In this document: piece after piece, positions 28,033 through 36,814 of the stretch | Layout: each line of letters starts with the position of its first letter | Position numbering within the stretch: the stretch's first letter is position 1 | Assembly: GCF_900199435.1 (NCBI RefSeq) | Contig: NZ_OAML01000003.1 | Span: forward strand, 1,319,166-1,383,165 | Source: Pygmaiobacter massiliensis | Lineage (GTDB): Bacteria; Bacillota; Clostridia; Oscillospirales; Ruminococcaceae | DNA: 64,000 bases | Reading direction: 5' to 3' | Program-made: the position numbers and the translations under genes | Notes under the pieces: generated by a model | Told to the model about the DNA's origin: nothing | Database searches by the model: none | What the model saw: the letters and a program-made list of their open reading frames with translations, nothing else

Positions 28033-29163
28033 TTGATTACATTCGAACAGGTTACAAAGCGCGTAAGCGGCGTGACGGTGCTGCGGGATATCAGTCTTGA
28101 AATCCCCACCGGTGAGCTGGTAGTGCTGGCGGGGCCTTCGGGCTGCGGCAAAACCACCACACTGAAACTTGTCAACCGGCTTATCGCGCCTACCTCGGGC
28201 CGTGTGCTTATTGACGGCAAAAACATAGCCTCGCAGGACGTAATCGCACTGCGCAAAAGTATTGGCTATGTCACCCAGCATACCGGCCTTTTCGACCATT
28301 TGACGGTGCGTGGCAATATCACCGTGGTGCCCGCCATTGCACTGTTACCCGCAACAGAGCAGGAAAAGCGGATGGAGCTGGCACTGGAGCAACTGGGGCT
28401 GCCGGGCGGCGATTTTGTCGGCCGTTACCCCTACCAGTTAAGTCCGTTGGAAAAGCAGCGACTTTGCATTGCCCGCGCCTTAGCATCGGACCCGGAAATA
28501 CTGCTGATGGACGACCCGTTTGCGGGGCTTTCTGCGGCAGACCGCAGCGACATGCAGGACGAACTGGTGACCCTGCAGGCCAAAAGCGGCAAGACAGTGG
28601 TATTCATTACCAGCGTGATTGAAGAGGCGATTAAGATTGCCGATAAGCTGTGTGTGATGAATGAGGGCAGTGTGGCCCAATATGCCAAGCCGGAAGAGAT
28701 TTTAAAAGCACCCGCAAACGATTTTGTGGCAGCCTACATTGGCCGCAACCGCATTTTTGAGCGCCCGGAAGAAATCCGCGCCCGCGATATTATGCTTACC
28801 CGCCCCGTCATTACCGGGCCGGAGGTGCCGATGCTGAAAAGCATTGAAAAGATGCGGCTCTCAAAGGTCGACTCACTGCTGGTTACCGATGAAGAAAACA
28901 ACTTCCTCGGCATCGTAAAGGCGGAACACATCCACCATTGCGACAACAAAGACCTTGCCGTGCTGAGCGTGATGCGAGAGGCGAAAACCACCGCCGCCCC
29001 CGACGAGAATATTTTGCAGCTGCTGGCGAAATTCCGGCAGTACAAAGTAAATGCTATCCCGGTGGTGGAAGAGGATAAGCTGATTGGCCTGATTACCAAT
29101 TCCACCGTTGTTACCACCCTAAGCCAGCAGTCGATTGAGCTTGAGGAGGTGGAAGAGTTTTGA
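28033..29163 (+). CDS. Betaine/carnitine/choline-type ABC transporter ATPase with two CBS domains, degenerate catalytic motifs
   Basis: An OpuCA/ProV-like ATP-binding subunit for compatible-solute uptake. The 376-residue chain has Walker A GPSGCGKT (34-41) and Q-loop Gln82, then two CBS domains from about residue 250 that sense ionic strength or cyclic di-AMP in relatives. Oddities: the signature is LSPLE (136-140) in place of LSGGQ, Walker B ends DD (160-161) in place of DE, the D-loop Asp is Ser167, and the switch His is Ser194. TTG 28033 follows GGGAG by 9 nt. Its stop overlaps the permease start. Confidence 0.87.
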   Translation: MITFEQVTKRVSGVTVLRDISLEIPTGELVVLAGPSGCGKTTTLKLVNRLIAPTSGRVLIDGKNIASQDVIALRKSIGYVTQHTGLFDHLTVRGNITVVPAIALLPATEQEKRMELALEQLGLPGGDFVGRYPYQLSPLEKQRLCIARALASDPEILLMDDPFAGLSAADRSDMQDELVTLQAKSGKTVVFITSVIEEAIKIADKLCVMNEGSVAQYAKPEEILKAPANDFVAAYIGRNRIFERPEEIRARDIMLTRPVITGPEVPMLKSIEKMRLSKVDSLLVTDEENNFLGIVKAEHIHHCDNKDLAVLSVMREAKTTAAPDENILQLLAKFRQYKVNAIPVVEEDKLIGLITNSTVVTTLSQQSIELEEVEEF

Positions 29164-29822
29164 GTTTGGGAATGTTTCTTGTGGAAAACAGCAGCTTTGT
29201 GCTGGAATGTACTTTGAAAGAGTTGCTGCTTGTCTTAATTACCTTCAGCCTTGCGGTGGCACTTGGGGTACCACTGGGCTGGCTTTGTTATCGCAACGAA
29301 AAGCTCAAAGGCCCGCTGCTGGAGCTGATTGGCCTGCTGCAAACGCTGCCAGCGCTTGCGCTGTTTGGTATTTTTATTGCCATTGGGCAGCAGGGGCTGA
29401 TTACCACACTACTGTTGGCACTTATTTACACGTTGCTGCCGGTTATTTTCGGCACCGATAAAGGGCTGCACCAAATTGACCGGCCTACGCTGGATGCTGC
29501 GCTCGGCATGGGCATGACCTACCGCGAAACCTTGTTTACTGTAATGCTGCCGCTGGCAAGCCCGCACATTTTTCGTGGGGTGCGCAAAGCAATGGTTGCG
29601 GCGGTCGGCATGGTTACCATCGCCACCATTTCTGGCGGTGGATTGGGCTTTTTGATTCTCGACGGAATGCGTGCACATAATATGGGCATGACTTTGGCAG
29701 GCGCACTGCCTGCCTGCCTGCTGGCGCTGCTGGCAGACCTCGGCATTGGTGTGCTGGAGAAAATATTTGTGCCCGAAGCGCTGCGCCGCACCCCCGAGCA
29801 AGAGCTTTTTATCAGCAAATAA
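29160..29822 (+). CDS. ABC transporter permease, OpuCB/ProW-like
   Basis: Membrane subunit of the same compatible-solute transporter. The 220-residue protein has about six membrane segments and the binding-protein-dependent transport loop (AALGMGMTYRETLFTVMLPLASPHI) that contacts the ATPase. TTG 29160 shares a TTGA overlap with the ATPase stop; AGGAGG lies 10 nt before. No substrate-binding protein gene or fused binding domain follows in the window, so the transporter is either completed elsewhere or acts differently. Confidence 0.87.
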   Translation: MSLGMFLVENSSFVLECTLKELLLVLITFSLAVALGVPLGWLCYRNEKLKGPLLELIGLLQTLPALALFGIFIAIGQQGLITTLLLALIYTLLPVIFGTDKGLHQIDRPTLDAALGMGMTYRETLFTVMLPLASPHIFRGVRKAMVAAVGMVTIATISGGGLGFLILDGMRAHNMGMTLAGALPACLLALLADLGIGVLEKIFVPEALRRTPEQELFISK

Positions 29823-29869
29823 GCGATTTCTTCCCACACGGATAGTTGTGCCGGCATTGGGTAAAACTA

Positions 29870-29898
29870 TTGTAAAACCGAAAAGTTTATCTTATAAT
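29870..29898 (+). promoter_or_regulatory. Sigma-A-type promoter upstream of the Cys-rich protein gene
   Basis: TTGTAA (29870-29875) and a perfect TATAAT (29893-29898) are 17 bp apart, about 120 nt before ATG 30018. Confidence 0.7.
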
Positions 29899-30017
29899 AA
29901 ACTCACGATACACCATATTTCGGAGCTTGCAATAGTAGGCACTTATGGTCTTTTTTTGAAATAGCCAAAACAGGCTTTGCGCTTTTGCGCGGCATATGGC
30001 TGAAAGGAACGAGCGGT

Positions 30018-30470
30018 ATGGGAAAATTGGTGAAAACCATCGCCAAAACAGCAGCCATTAAAAAAGCGGTAACGATGATGTCGATCTCTGCGGGGGCTGT
30101 GGCTGTAGCGGGTAAAACTTTTGTAAATGATTATAAACGCAAGAAAAGAAAACAAAAAGGGGAAATTACAATGAAAAAATCTACTTTTGTCTCCATCTTG
30201 GTTGCCCTTGCTGCCGTTGCGGGCGCATTGGGTGCTGCATACCTTTACCTCGTAAAACGCGAGCAAGAGCTGGCTGAGTATGAGCAGATGCTCTTCAGCG
30301 AGGACTTTGACGATAATGAAGACCTGAACTGCGATTGCGGCTGCGACTGCAGCTGTGGCTATGATTGTGGCTGCGAAGATAGCGAAGCTGCCCCGGCAGA
30401 AGCAGCTGCTCCCATCGAGGAAGCTGTTTCTGCGGTAGAGGCTGCTGTAGAGGCGCCCAAAGCGGACTAA
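30018..30470 (+). CDS. Small membrane protein with Cys-rich acidic segment
   Basis: Function unknown. The frame has two credible starts: ATG 30018 (150 aa, AAAGGA 10 nt upstream) and ATG 30171 (99 aa, AAAAGGGG upstream, followed by a classic Lys-Lys membrane anchor). The longer product would have a first hydrophobic stretch, a KRKKRKQK patch, then the second anchor. After the anchor comes an acidic tract and a run of alternating Cys with Asp/Gly (CDCGCDCSCGYDCGC), eight Cys in 15 residues, then an Ala/Glu-rich tail. The Cys cluster suggests metal binding. Two separate products from one frame are possible. Confidence 0.6.
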   Translation: MGKLVKTIAKTAAIKKAVTMMSISAGAVAVAGKTFVNDYKRKKRKQKGEITMKKSTFVSILVALAAVAGALGAAYLYLVKREQELAEYEQMLFSEDFDDNEDLNCDCGCDCSCGYDCGCEDSEAAPAEAAAPIEEAVSAVEAAVEAPKAD

Positions 30471-30480
30471 TTGAATTATT

Positions 30481-30530
30481 CAAAACAGGGTGCAGCACGG
30501 GAAACCGGCGCACCCTGTTTTGTCTTTTTA
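30481..30530 (+). terminator. Terminator after the Cys-rich protein gene
   Basis: CAAAACAGGGTGC (30481-30493) pairs with GCACCCTGTTTTG (30510-30522), a perfect 13-bp stem, followed by TCTTTTT. Confidence 0.88.
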
Positions 30531-30555
30531 CCACGCAGTGAAAGGAGCTGGAGTC

Positions 30556-31077
30556 ATGGCTCAGGCAGAACAGGTGGCGCATCCCCTTGCGCCGGTTTAT
30601 GATAAAAACAGCAAGGTGCTGATTCTAGGCACAATGCCTTCACCCGCCTCCCGCAAGGCCGGGTTTTATTATATGCATCCCCAAAACCGCTTTTGGAAAG
30701 TGATTTGCACGATACTGAACGAGCCATTGCCTGATACAATCGAAGAAAAGCGTGACCTTTTGCTGCGTCGAGGCATTGCCCTTTGGGATACGCTTGCCTC
30801 CTGCGAGATTGAGGGTGCGGCAGATGCCGCAATTAAGTGCCCAGTACCAAACGATTTTGGACCTATTTTAGAAACAGCCTCGCTGCGCGCCATGTTTACC
30901 ACCGGCAAAAAAGCATATCAGCTCTACACAAAACACTGTGCGGAAACCTGCGGCATACCAGCGCTGTTGCTGCCGAGCTCGAGCCCGGCCAACTGTGCAG
31001 TAAAGTTTGATGCACTGTGCGACGCCTATGGTGCCATCTTGCCTTATTTGGATGCTCCAAAGGAGCGAGAGGAGTGA
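30556..31077 (+). CDS. DNA-deoxyinosine glycosylase (UDG superfamily)
   Basis: Predicted to excise deaminated adenine (hypoxanthine) or uracil from DNA. The 173-residue protein fits the TIGR04274 branch of the uracil-DNA glycosylase superfamily: LILGTMPSPASRKAGFYYMHPQNRFW near the N-terminus holds the active-site loop, and LPSSSPAN near residue 142 is the C-terminal substrate loop. AAAGGAG precedes ATG 30556. The next gene starts 3 nt after its stop, so they are co-transcribed. Confidence 0.85.
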   Translation: MAQAEQVAHPLAPVYDKNSKVLILGTMPSPASRKAGFYYMHPQNRFWKVICTILNEPLPDTIEEKRDLLLRRGIALWDTLASCEIEGAADAAIKCPVPNDFGPILETASLRAMFTTGKKAYQLYTKHCAETCGIPALLLPSSSPANCAVKFDALCDAYGAILPYLDAPKEREE

Positions 31078-31080
31078 CTG

Positions 31081-31446
31081 ATGGACCTGAAAGCTGCGGC
31101 GAAAAAACTAAAGCAGGATATCCCGGCCGTTTTTATCGCCTTGAAAAAGAAAGAAACGCCGCTTGCCGCAAAGCTGGTGGCGGCACTTACAGTTGGGTAT
31201 GCGCTTTCACCGATTGACCTTGTACCGGATTTTATTCCGGTGCTCGGCTACCTGGATGATCTGCTGATTTTGCCCGGCCTTGTAGCCCTCACGCTCCGGC
31301 TTATCCCGCCCGAGGTGTTGAGCCAATGCCGCAAAGAGGCCGAAAGCCTGTGGCAGGACGGGCGGCCGCGCCGCTGGTGGTACGCGGTTCCGATTGTTTT
31401 GTTTTGGGTGGCCGTAGTATGGCTGGTGGCGGCAAAACTGCTGTGA
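31081..31446 (+). CDS. YkvA-family (DUF1232) membrane protein
   Basis: Function unknown. The 121-residue protein has the DUF1232 signature ALSPIDLVPDFIPVLGYLDDL at about 41-61, two central hydrophobic stretches and a C-terminal membrane helix. It directly follows the glycosylase gene with 3 nt between them. Confidence 0.85.
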   Translation: MDLKAAAKKLKQDIPAVFIALKKKETPLAAKLVAALTVGYALSPIDLVPDFIPVLGYLDDLLILPGLVALTLRLIPPEVLSQCRKEAESLWQDGRPRRWWYAVPIVLFWVAVVWLVAAKLL

Positions 31447-31516
31447 GTGCACTGCAAAATACATAGAGCGGTGATGCGAAGAAAGCTGCGCGTTACTGCT
31501 AAGCGGAGTGGATAAC

Positions 31517-32050
31517 ATGAGAAAAGCAGTGCTATATATTGCGGTGAGCCTTGACGGGTATCTGGCAGATGAACAGGGCGGTGTCAGTTGGCTGCAAGGG
31601 GACGGAAGCGACCCGCAGGCCGCCGGCAGTTATGAAGCATTTTTAGATACGATTGATACAGTGGTGCTGGGCGGCAAAACTTATCGGCAAATCGTCACTG
31701 AGCTTTCGCCTAGCGTATGGGCGTACCCGGACAAGCGCAGCTACGTTATTACCCGGCAGCCCCAGAGGGATACCGAAGAGATTGTTTTTACGCGCTGTGC
31801 ACCGGCGCAGCTGGTTGCCGAGCTGAAAGCTCAGCCGGGCAAAGACATCTGGATTTGCGGCGGGGCCTCGCTTATACAGCAACTGATTGCCGCAGATTTA
31901 ATTGAACGCTTTTGCATCACGGTCATCCCGGTGCTGCTGGGCAAAGGAATTCCGCTGTTTGCCCAAAGCTCGAATGCGCTGTGCTTAAAACTGATTTCAA
32001 CCCAAAGCTACAACGGAATGGTAGACCTCGTTTATGAGCGAAGAAGATAA
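31517..32050 (+). CDS. Dihydrofolate-reductase-like (RibD C-terminal family) reductase
   Basis: An NADPH-binding reductase-like protein of unknown substrate, 177 residues. Family marks are IAVSLDGYLA at the N-terminus, VVLGGKTYRQI near 56, WICGGASLIQQLI near 115, and the C-terminal PVLLGKGIPLF. ATG 31517 has GGAG 8 nt upstream, better than GTG 31508. The proteins are common in Firmicutes and not equivalent to FolA. Confidence 0.83.
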   Translation: MRKAVLYIAVSLDGYLADEQGGVSWLQGDGSDPQAAGSYEAFLDTIDTVVLGGKTYRQIVTELSPSVWAYPDKRSYVITRQPQRDTEEIVFTRCAPAQLVAELKAQPGKDIWICGGASLIQQLIAADLIERFCITVIPVLLGKGIPLFAQSSNALCLKLISTQSYNGMVDLVYERRR

Positions 32051-32054
32051 AAGA

Positions 32055-32096
32055 AAAGTCCCGAACCGGCATAGTTACCGGCTCGGGACTTTTTTG
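32055..32096. terminator. Bidirectional terminator
   Basis: AAAAGTCCCGA and TCGGGACTTTTTT with an inner CCGG/CCGG stem form a long hairpin between the convergent reductase gene and the gamma-carbonic-anhydrase-like gene. Confidence 0.87.
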
Positions 32097-32130
32097 GTGC
32101 ATCAAAAGCAAACGTGCACCGTAAGAGTGG

Positions 32131-32625
32131 TTATTTCTTTTCTGCCATTGCCTCGTCCGCAAGCTCGCGGTATTCCTCGGCGCCCTGTACGCACTGGGCG
32201 CGCTCGGCATCATTCAGCGGGCGAATAACCTTTGCGGGGCAGCCAAGCACCAAATGCTCATCTGGCACTATGGTATTGCCGGTAACGAGTGCACCGCCGC
32301 CAATCAGGCAGCCCTTGCCGATAACCGCGCCGCTGAGAATGGTGCTGCCCATGCCCACCAGTGTACCGTCGCCTACGGTGCAGCCATGCAGCACGGTACC
32401 GTGCCCAACGGTGACGTTTTCGCCTACCATGAGGCAATGGTTGTGGTCGGTGTGCAGCACGCAGCAGTCCTGAATATTGGTGCCGCGGCCTACCCGAATA
32501 GAAGAAATATCGCCGCGGATCACGGCGTTGTACCAAACGCTGCAGCCAGCCTCAAGTACTACATCGCCCAGCACACGCGCGCCTTCGGCGAGATAAACGG
32601 AAGAATCGATTTGCGGAGTTTTCAA
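32131..32625 (-). CDS. Gamma-carbonic-anhydrase-like hexapeptide protein
   Basis: A left-handed beta-helix protein of 164 residues of the YrdA/PaaY/gamma-CA family. The hexapeptide repeats run from about residue 10 to 130. The metal ligands can be read as His in VLHTDHNH and HGTVLHG, and Arg in VIRGD, as in gamma-carbonic anhydrases. Whether it hydrates CO2 cannot be told from sequence. AGGGTCTCC lies upstream of ATG. Confidence 0.87.
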   Translation of the reverse strand: MKTPQIDSSVYLAEGARVLGDVVLEAGCSVWYNAVIRGDISSIRVGRGTNIQDCCVLHTDHNHCLMVGENVTVGHGTVLHGCTVGDGTLVGMGSTILSGAVIGKGCLIGGGALVTGNTIVPDEHLVLGCPAKVIRPLNDAERAQCVQGAEEYRELADEAMAEKK

Positions 32626-32651
32626 CAGGAGACCCTCTTTCTTGTGGAAAA

Positions 32652-33371
32652 TTATCGCTTCATACTGCGCAAAAGCTTTTTATCTTCTGCCGAAACACGA
32701 AAGCTTTCGCAGCATTTTTGCAATGTTTTGTTGTACGTAAAATCATCAAGCGGATATTGGGCAAGCGCTTCGAGCGTTTTTTCACGAAACCGCACAAAGG
32801 CGACAGAAAGTGCCCATGCCACCGCCATTTTAACATAGTATCCCTCATGTGTCATCCCGCAAATCAGCGGCAGCACCCGGTCGATAAAATTTGGCTCTAA
32901 GAAAAAATCCAGCATCGCCACAATGGCAAACCGCTTTTCGTATTCCCCGGGGCGGCGCAGTGTTTTGCAGATAAAAGCAAAGCCGAGCTCCGGCTCTTTG
33001 GTGAGCACACGCAGCGAAGAGGTGCACATATCGCAGATGGCCCAGTTGGTGATGGCGGGCAGAAACGCTTCAATAAGAGGAAATGCCTCTTCGGGGGTGA
33101 GCTTTGCATAGCCGAGCACCAACCCGTGGAGCATCGCTTCTTCATAGCTGTTGTCGGTGACCAGGGTAAGGAACGAGCGGAAATCGCCGCGTGCAATCTG
33201 TTTTGCAAAATTGCGCAGTTTGGGGGCGCGTACGCCCAGCACGTTATCTACTCCTGGCAGCAGGCGGGAATGAAAAACGCGGTAGGGCTCATCTGCGGAT
33301 TCGCGCAAAGCGGCCAGCAGAGTAGTATAATCATCAGGTGTCCAGGCAGGCAGCGTAAACGGTGCAGTCAT
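32652..33371 (-). CDS. AlkD-like DNA alkylation repair protein
   Basis: Predicted DNA glycosylase removing 3- or 7-alkylated purines by a HEAT-repeat scaffold without base flipping. The 239-residue length is normal. Residues matching the Bacillus cereus AlkD site are visible: Trp and Asp in ITNWAICDMC, Arg in EKRFAIV, and Trp in VAWALS. GGAGCGACC lies upstream of ATG. It lies between the gamma-CA-like and glycosyltransferase genes, all minus strand. Confidence 0.9.
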   Translation of the reverse strand: MTAPFTLPAWTPDDYTTLLAALRESADEPYRVFHSRLLPGVDNVLGVRAPKLRNFAKQIARGDFRSFLTLVTDNSYEEAMLHGLVLGYAKLTPEEAFPLIEAFLPAITNWAICDMCTSSLRVLTKEPELGFAFICKTLRRPGEYEKRFAIVAMLDFFLEPNFIDRVLPLICGMTHEGYYVKMAVAWALSVAFVRFREKTLEALAQYPLDDFTYNKTLQKCCESFRVSAEDKKLLRSMKR

Positions 33372-33405
33372 GGTCGCTCCTCGTTTCGTTTATCGTAGTC
33401 TTAAA

Positions 33406-36400
33406 CTAAAGGATATAAAACCCCCAGCTGGGCAGCCATTTAAGTGCGGCAGCCCACCCGTAGGGTACCGGTACGCCTGCGAGCACCGGGTAGAAAAAGC
33501 AGAACAGCAAAACTGCCGCCGCCGGCAACAGGTACCGCAGCCGCTGCACAGTGCGGGGGTGCGCCGCTTCGCAGCGCATCAGCAGCATGGTAAGTGCCAG
33601 AATGATAAATGGTACACAGGCAAAGTAATGGTAGAGAAAAACGGCACGGGTAACGAGCACCCAGGGCAGCAGCTGTGCGGCAAACGAGATAAGCACCACG
33701 GTGCCCTCGGCACGCTGCCCGCCGCGCACGGTGCGCACCAGCAACCAAACAATACCGGCCAGGCCGCCCCACCAAACCAGCGGGTTACCAAGCACAGCAA
33801 TGCTGGCATAGGTGCCTTGCGGCAACCCCGTGCCCATATAGTACCACACCGGGCGCCAGAGCACTGGCCACGAATACCAGGAGGACTGGAACGGGTGAGT
33901 GGCGGTAAGGCCGCTATGGTAGCGGAACATCGAAAGCTGGCAATTCCAAAAATCGCGCAGACCAAAGTTTGTGTCCGGCCGCAGAAAATAGGGCAGATAA
34001 GAAGCAATATAAATGAAAAGTGGAATCACAACGAAAAAGGCCAGCCCGGCCCAAATCGCAGTGCTGAAATCCTGCCCAAAGCGTTTGCGGGCATCCTCTT
34101 TTTCGGCGGTTTCACAAAGCAGCCGGTACCTTGCAATCAGAGTGCCAAAGTAAAGGACGCAAAGCCCCGCACCGGCATAAATGCCTGTCCATTTAGAGCC
34201 GCATGCAAACCCAAAGGCAATGCCGGAACCGGCGATATATTTGAGTGCGGTGCGAGTGCCCTCTGCAAGCATCGTTTGCATGGCGGCTACCATAAAGTAG
34301 GTTGCCAGCAAAATAAAAAACACGACAAATACATCAATGGTCGCTATGCGGGACTGGGTGAACCGCATGAAATCAAACAAAAACAACGATGCCGCGAAAG
34401 CTGCCCACTCGCGCCGCCGCAAAAGCCGCCGCGTAAGCAGGTAAAATACCGGCACCATCGCAGCACCGAACAAAGCGCCCATAATGCGCCAGCCCAAGGT
34501 GTTCATGCCAAACAGCGCAATGCCGAGCAAAATGAAATCTTTGCCAAGCGGTGGATGCGTGGTTTCGTAAACATCCAGCCCATGCAGCATTTCGTAGGCG
34601 GTGCGGCCGTGATAAATCTCGTCAAAATACATACTGTCCAGCTGGCTCGGACGCGCAGGGGCAGAGCCCGGCTCATCAAAAAGCGGGGCGAATTCTGTTT
34701 TGCCGTCCGCAACGGTAACAGGCACCGTGTTGCCGGCAGTGTCCTGAAAAGCCAGCTCGTTTAAAGTGAGCCCGCCCGAAAGGGTAACCGTAAGCTGTTG
34801 GCCCGCCGCGGCCGAAAGAGATGCTTCTTCTGCAATCTGCCAGGAAAAACAGCTGCCCTGCGAAAGCTCAAAAGCATAAAGAGGCAAACCCTCAGGCGTT
34901 GCTACCGTGCACTTGCCGCTGCCAATGCCAGGGAAAAGCAATGCCCGTTTCACCTCTGCCGGGGCGCTGAACTGGACGGTAAACTGTGCTTCTTCGGTGG
35001 TGTGCAGGCTGGATTGCGGCGCGCGCGTGTTGCCGAGGTAGCAAACGCCAAGCAACGTGGCGACAGCGGTCAGCAGTGCCACGGCAATCGTGTCAAAGCG
35101 GTTCCAACGAGGCTGTTTGGTGTCACAAAGCTCCGTCCAGCGAGAAGCAGGCCGGGGTGTGTTTTGCATTGGGCTTACCTGCCCGCGAATGCATATCTGG
35201 TAGCAGACGTAGCAAAGCCAGCAAAACAAAAGCACCTGTGCCAGCGAAATGATAAAAACAATTAACTTGGAAGAAGCTGTTGTTAAAAACTCATCGCTGC
35301 CGCTCACGTGCAGGTAAATGGTTGCCACATTGGCGAGCGCGCTGAAACTAAAACAAACGGCAAGCGCAAGCAGGCGTCTGTCGCGCAGCAAGGCAAAAGC
35401 AGCGAACAAAAACAGCACCGCTGGGAAGAGATACCGCTCGTGCATATTGTGCGCCAGGATGAAGATGCCGCAGCAGTAAAACGCGCCCAGCAAAAACGGT
35501 GAGAATTGTTTGGGGTTGCGGCGGTAGCTCACAACGGCAAACCAACCGGTAACCACGGTGATGACAAGAATGCCGACAAAGCCCCACTGTTTCCAGCTCA
35601 GCAAAAAAGGCACGGCATCCTGCGGGGCCCAGTTGCCACCGAGCAGCGCGAAAAGATTAAATGCGTTAATCGACGCATAAGGATAAGAAACAGCGGTGGT
35701 GGTGTATTTCTTCAGCAGCCAGCGCAGCGGCTCCTGCTCGCCCTGAAAAAGCAGCGCAAACACTGCCAGTACGCCAAGGCAGCAAAGCAAGCTTAAAAAG
35801 GCATTTTTTAAAGCTTGTCCTCGCTGTTTTGCGTTTTCTCCAAAGCAAAATGGCAGCAGATAGCAGGCTGCAAACACCGGCCCAAACAGCAGCGCCTGTG
35901 GTTTTATCAGCAACGCAGCAGCGTAAAATATACCGGCGGAGAGATATTGTTTGCCTTGCAGCGCAAAAAAACAAAGCAATAAAATCAGCGAAAGCACCGA
36001 GTCCACCTGTTTCCATACGGCGCAGTCAAAGATGAGCATCGGCGAAAACAGCACCAGGCAAAAAACAAGCAGGCCACCGCGCCGACCCAGCCGCGGTACC
36101 GCCATGCGGTAGAGCAAAGCTGCCAGCGCAAGGTCACACAAAATTGGCACAAGGGTAAGCAAAAACAATGCAGTGCGGCTGTGGATGGCAACGCCGAGCA
36201 TCCGCACCAGGCTGCCGACGCCCCAAAGCACCAGCATATACCCGGGGGGATAGTCTGCAAAATAACCGGGCGAATAGAAACCGCTGGGGCCTTGCGAGGC
36301 CATGTGCTGTGCCCATGCCAAAAAAGTATTGGTATCGTAAGGATACCCTTCGGTAGAAACCGCAAGAAAAGCCCGCAGCGCAAACCCCGCAAACAGCAGT

Positions 36401-36450
36401 GCCGGTAAAAGCCATTTCTCCCGGTAGCTGCTACGTGATGTTGATGCCAT
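33406..36450 (-). CDS. Double GT-C glycosyltransferase: DUF2029-like module fused to protein O-mannosyltransferase (PMT) module
   Basis: A large polytopic membrane enzyme predicted to move sugars from polyprenyl-phosphate donors to surface acceptors. The 1014-residue chain has an N-terminal GT-C module (about 1-470) with acidic loop YPYDTNTF near residue 35, a beta-rich extracytoplasmic insert (about 475-595), and a C-terminal PMT/GT39 module from about 605: FDEIYHGRTAYEMLHG, THPPLGK, RIATIDVF, and the PMT four-helix C-terminus. ATG 36450 has AAAGGGTGG; an upstream open frame to 36720 is not coding. Fusion of two GT-C units is uncommon. Confidence 0.85.
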   Translation of the reverse strand: MASTSRSSYREKWLLPALLFAGFALRAFLAVSTEGYPYDTNTFLAWAQHMASQGPSGFYSPGYFADYPPGYMLVLWGVGSLVRMLGVAIHSRTALFLLTLVPILCDLALAALLYRMAVPRLGRRGGLLVFCLVLFSPMLIFDCAVWKQVDSVLSLILLLCFFALQGKQYLSAGIFYAAALLIKPQALLFGPVFAACYLLPFCFGENAKQRGQALKNAFLSLLCCLGVLAVFALLFQGEQEPLRWLLKKYTTTAVSYPYASINAFNLFALLGGNWAPQDAVPFLLSWKQWGFVGILVITVVTGWFAVVSYRRNPKQFSPFLLGAFYCCGIFILAHNMHERYLFPAVLFLFAAFALLRDRRLLALAVCFSFSALANVATIYLHVSGSDEFLTTASSKLIVFIISLAQVLLFCWLCYVCYQICIRGQVSPMQNTPRPASRWTELCDTKQPRWNRFDTIAVALLTAVATLLGVCYLGNTRAPQSSLHTTEEAQFTVQFSAPAEVKRALLFPGIGSGKCTVATPEGLPLYAFELSQGSCFSWQIAEEASLSAAAGQQLTVTLSGGLTLNELAFQDTAGNTVPVTVADGKTEFAPLFDEPGSAPARPSQLDSMYFDEIYHGRTAYEMLHGLDVYETTHPPLGKDFILLGIALFGMNTLGWRIMGALFGAAMVPVFYLLTRRLLRRREWAAFAASLFLFDFMRFTQSRIATIDVFVVFFILLATYFMVAAMQTMLAEGTRTALKYIAGSGIAFGFACGSKWTGIYAGAGLCVLYFGTLIARYRLLCETAEKEDARKRFGQDFSTAIWAGLAFFVVIPLFIYIASYLPYFLRPDTNFGLRDFWNCQLSMFRYHSGLTATHPFQSSWYSWPVLWRPVWYYMGTGLPQGTYASIAVLGNPLVWWGGLAGIVWLLVRTVRGGQRAEGTVVLISFAAQLLPWVLVTRAVFLYHYFACVPFIILALTMLLMRCEAAHPRTVQRLRYLLPAAAVLLFCFFYPVLAGVPVPYGWAAALKWLPSWGFYIL

Positions 36451-36814
36451 AAAACCACCCTTTCGAAGAATTATTCTAAGACGCACAGTTTGTGCATGGT
36501 ATATTGTCTGCTGCAAAAGTGGTGCGAGCCATAAAAGCAAGCAGCGCTTTTCTGCTTTATAAGTTTGGCAAAATGGCGGCCGCAAAAGCCGCGCAAAATC
36601 GCCGAAAAAAGAAAAAGTATTCTTTATATTATACCGCGAACAGAAGGGAAAAGAAAATCTAAAATTGCCATATGTGTTTGCGCAACGCGACAAATTGGCG
36701 GGTTTGCCGAGGGACACCACCCCAAAAGCGTGCTATACTCAAAATAAAGCGGGCAGCCTTTGCTGCCAAACAAAAGCCATAGCGATAGCCCCGGCGGGGG
36801 GAAAGGAGTTTTCG
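36451..36814. other. Divergent intergenic region, 364 nt
   Basis: Separates the minus-strand glycosyltransferase from the plus-strand TetR gene. It must hold promoters for both. No palindrome stands out to me as a TetR operator, and I see no further gene. Confidence 0.5.

Noticed and set aside
33370-34764. A 464-codon plus-strand open frame inside the glycosyltransferase gene
   Set aside because: Composition is Gln/Arg/Lys-rich with no motif; the opposite strand encodes a clear PMT protein.
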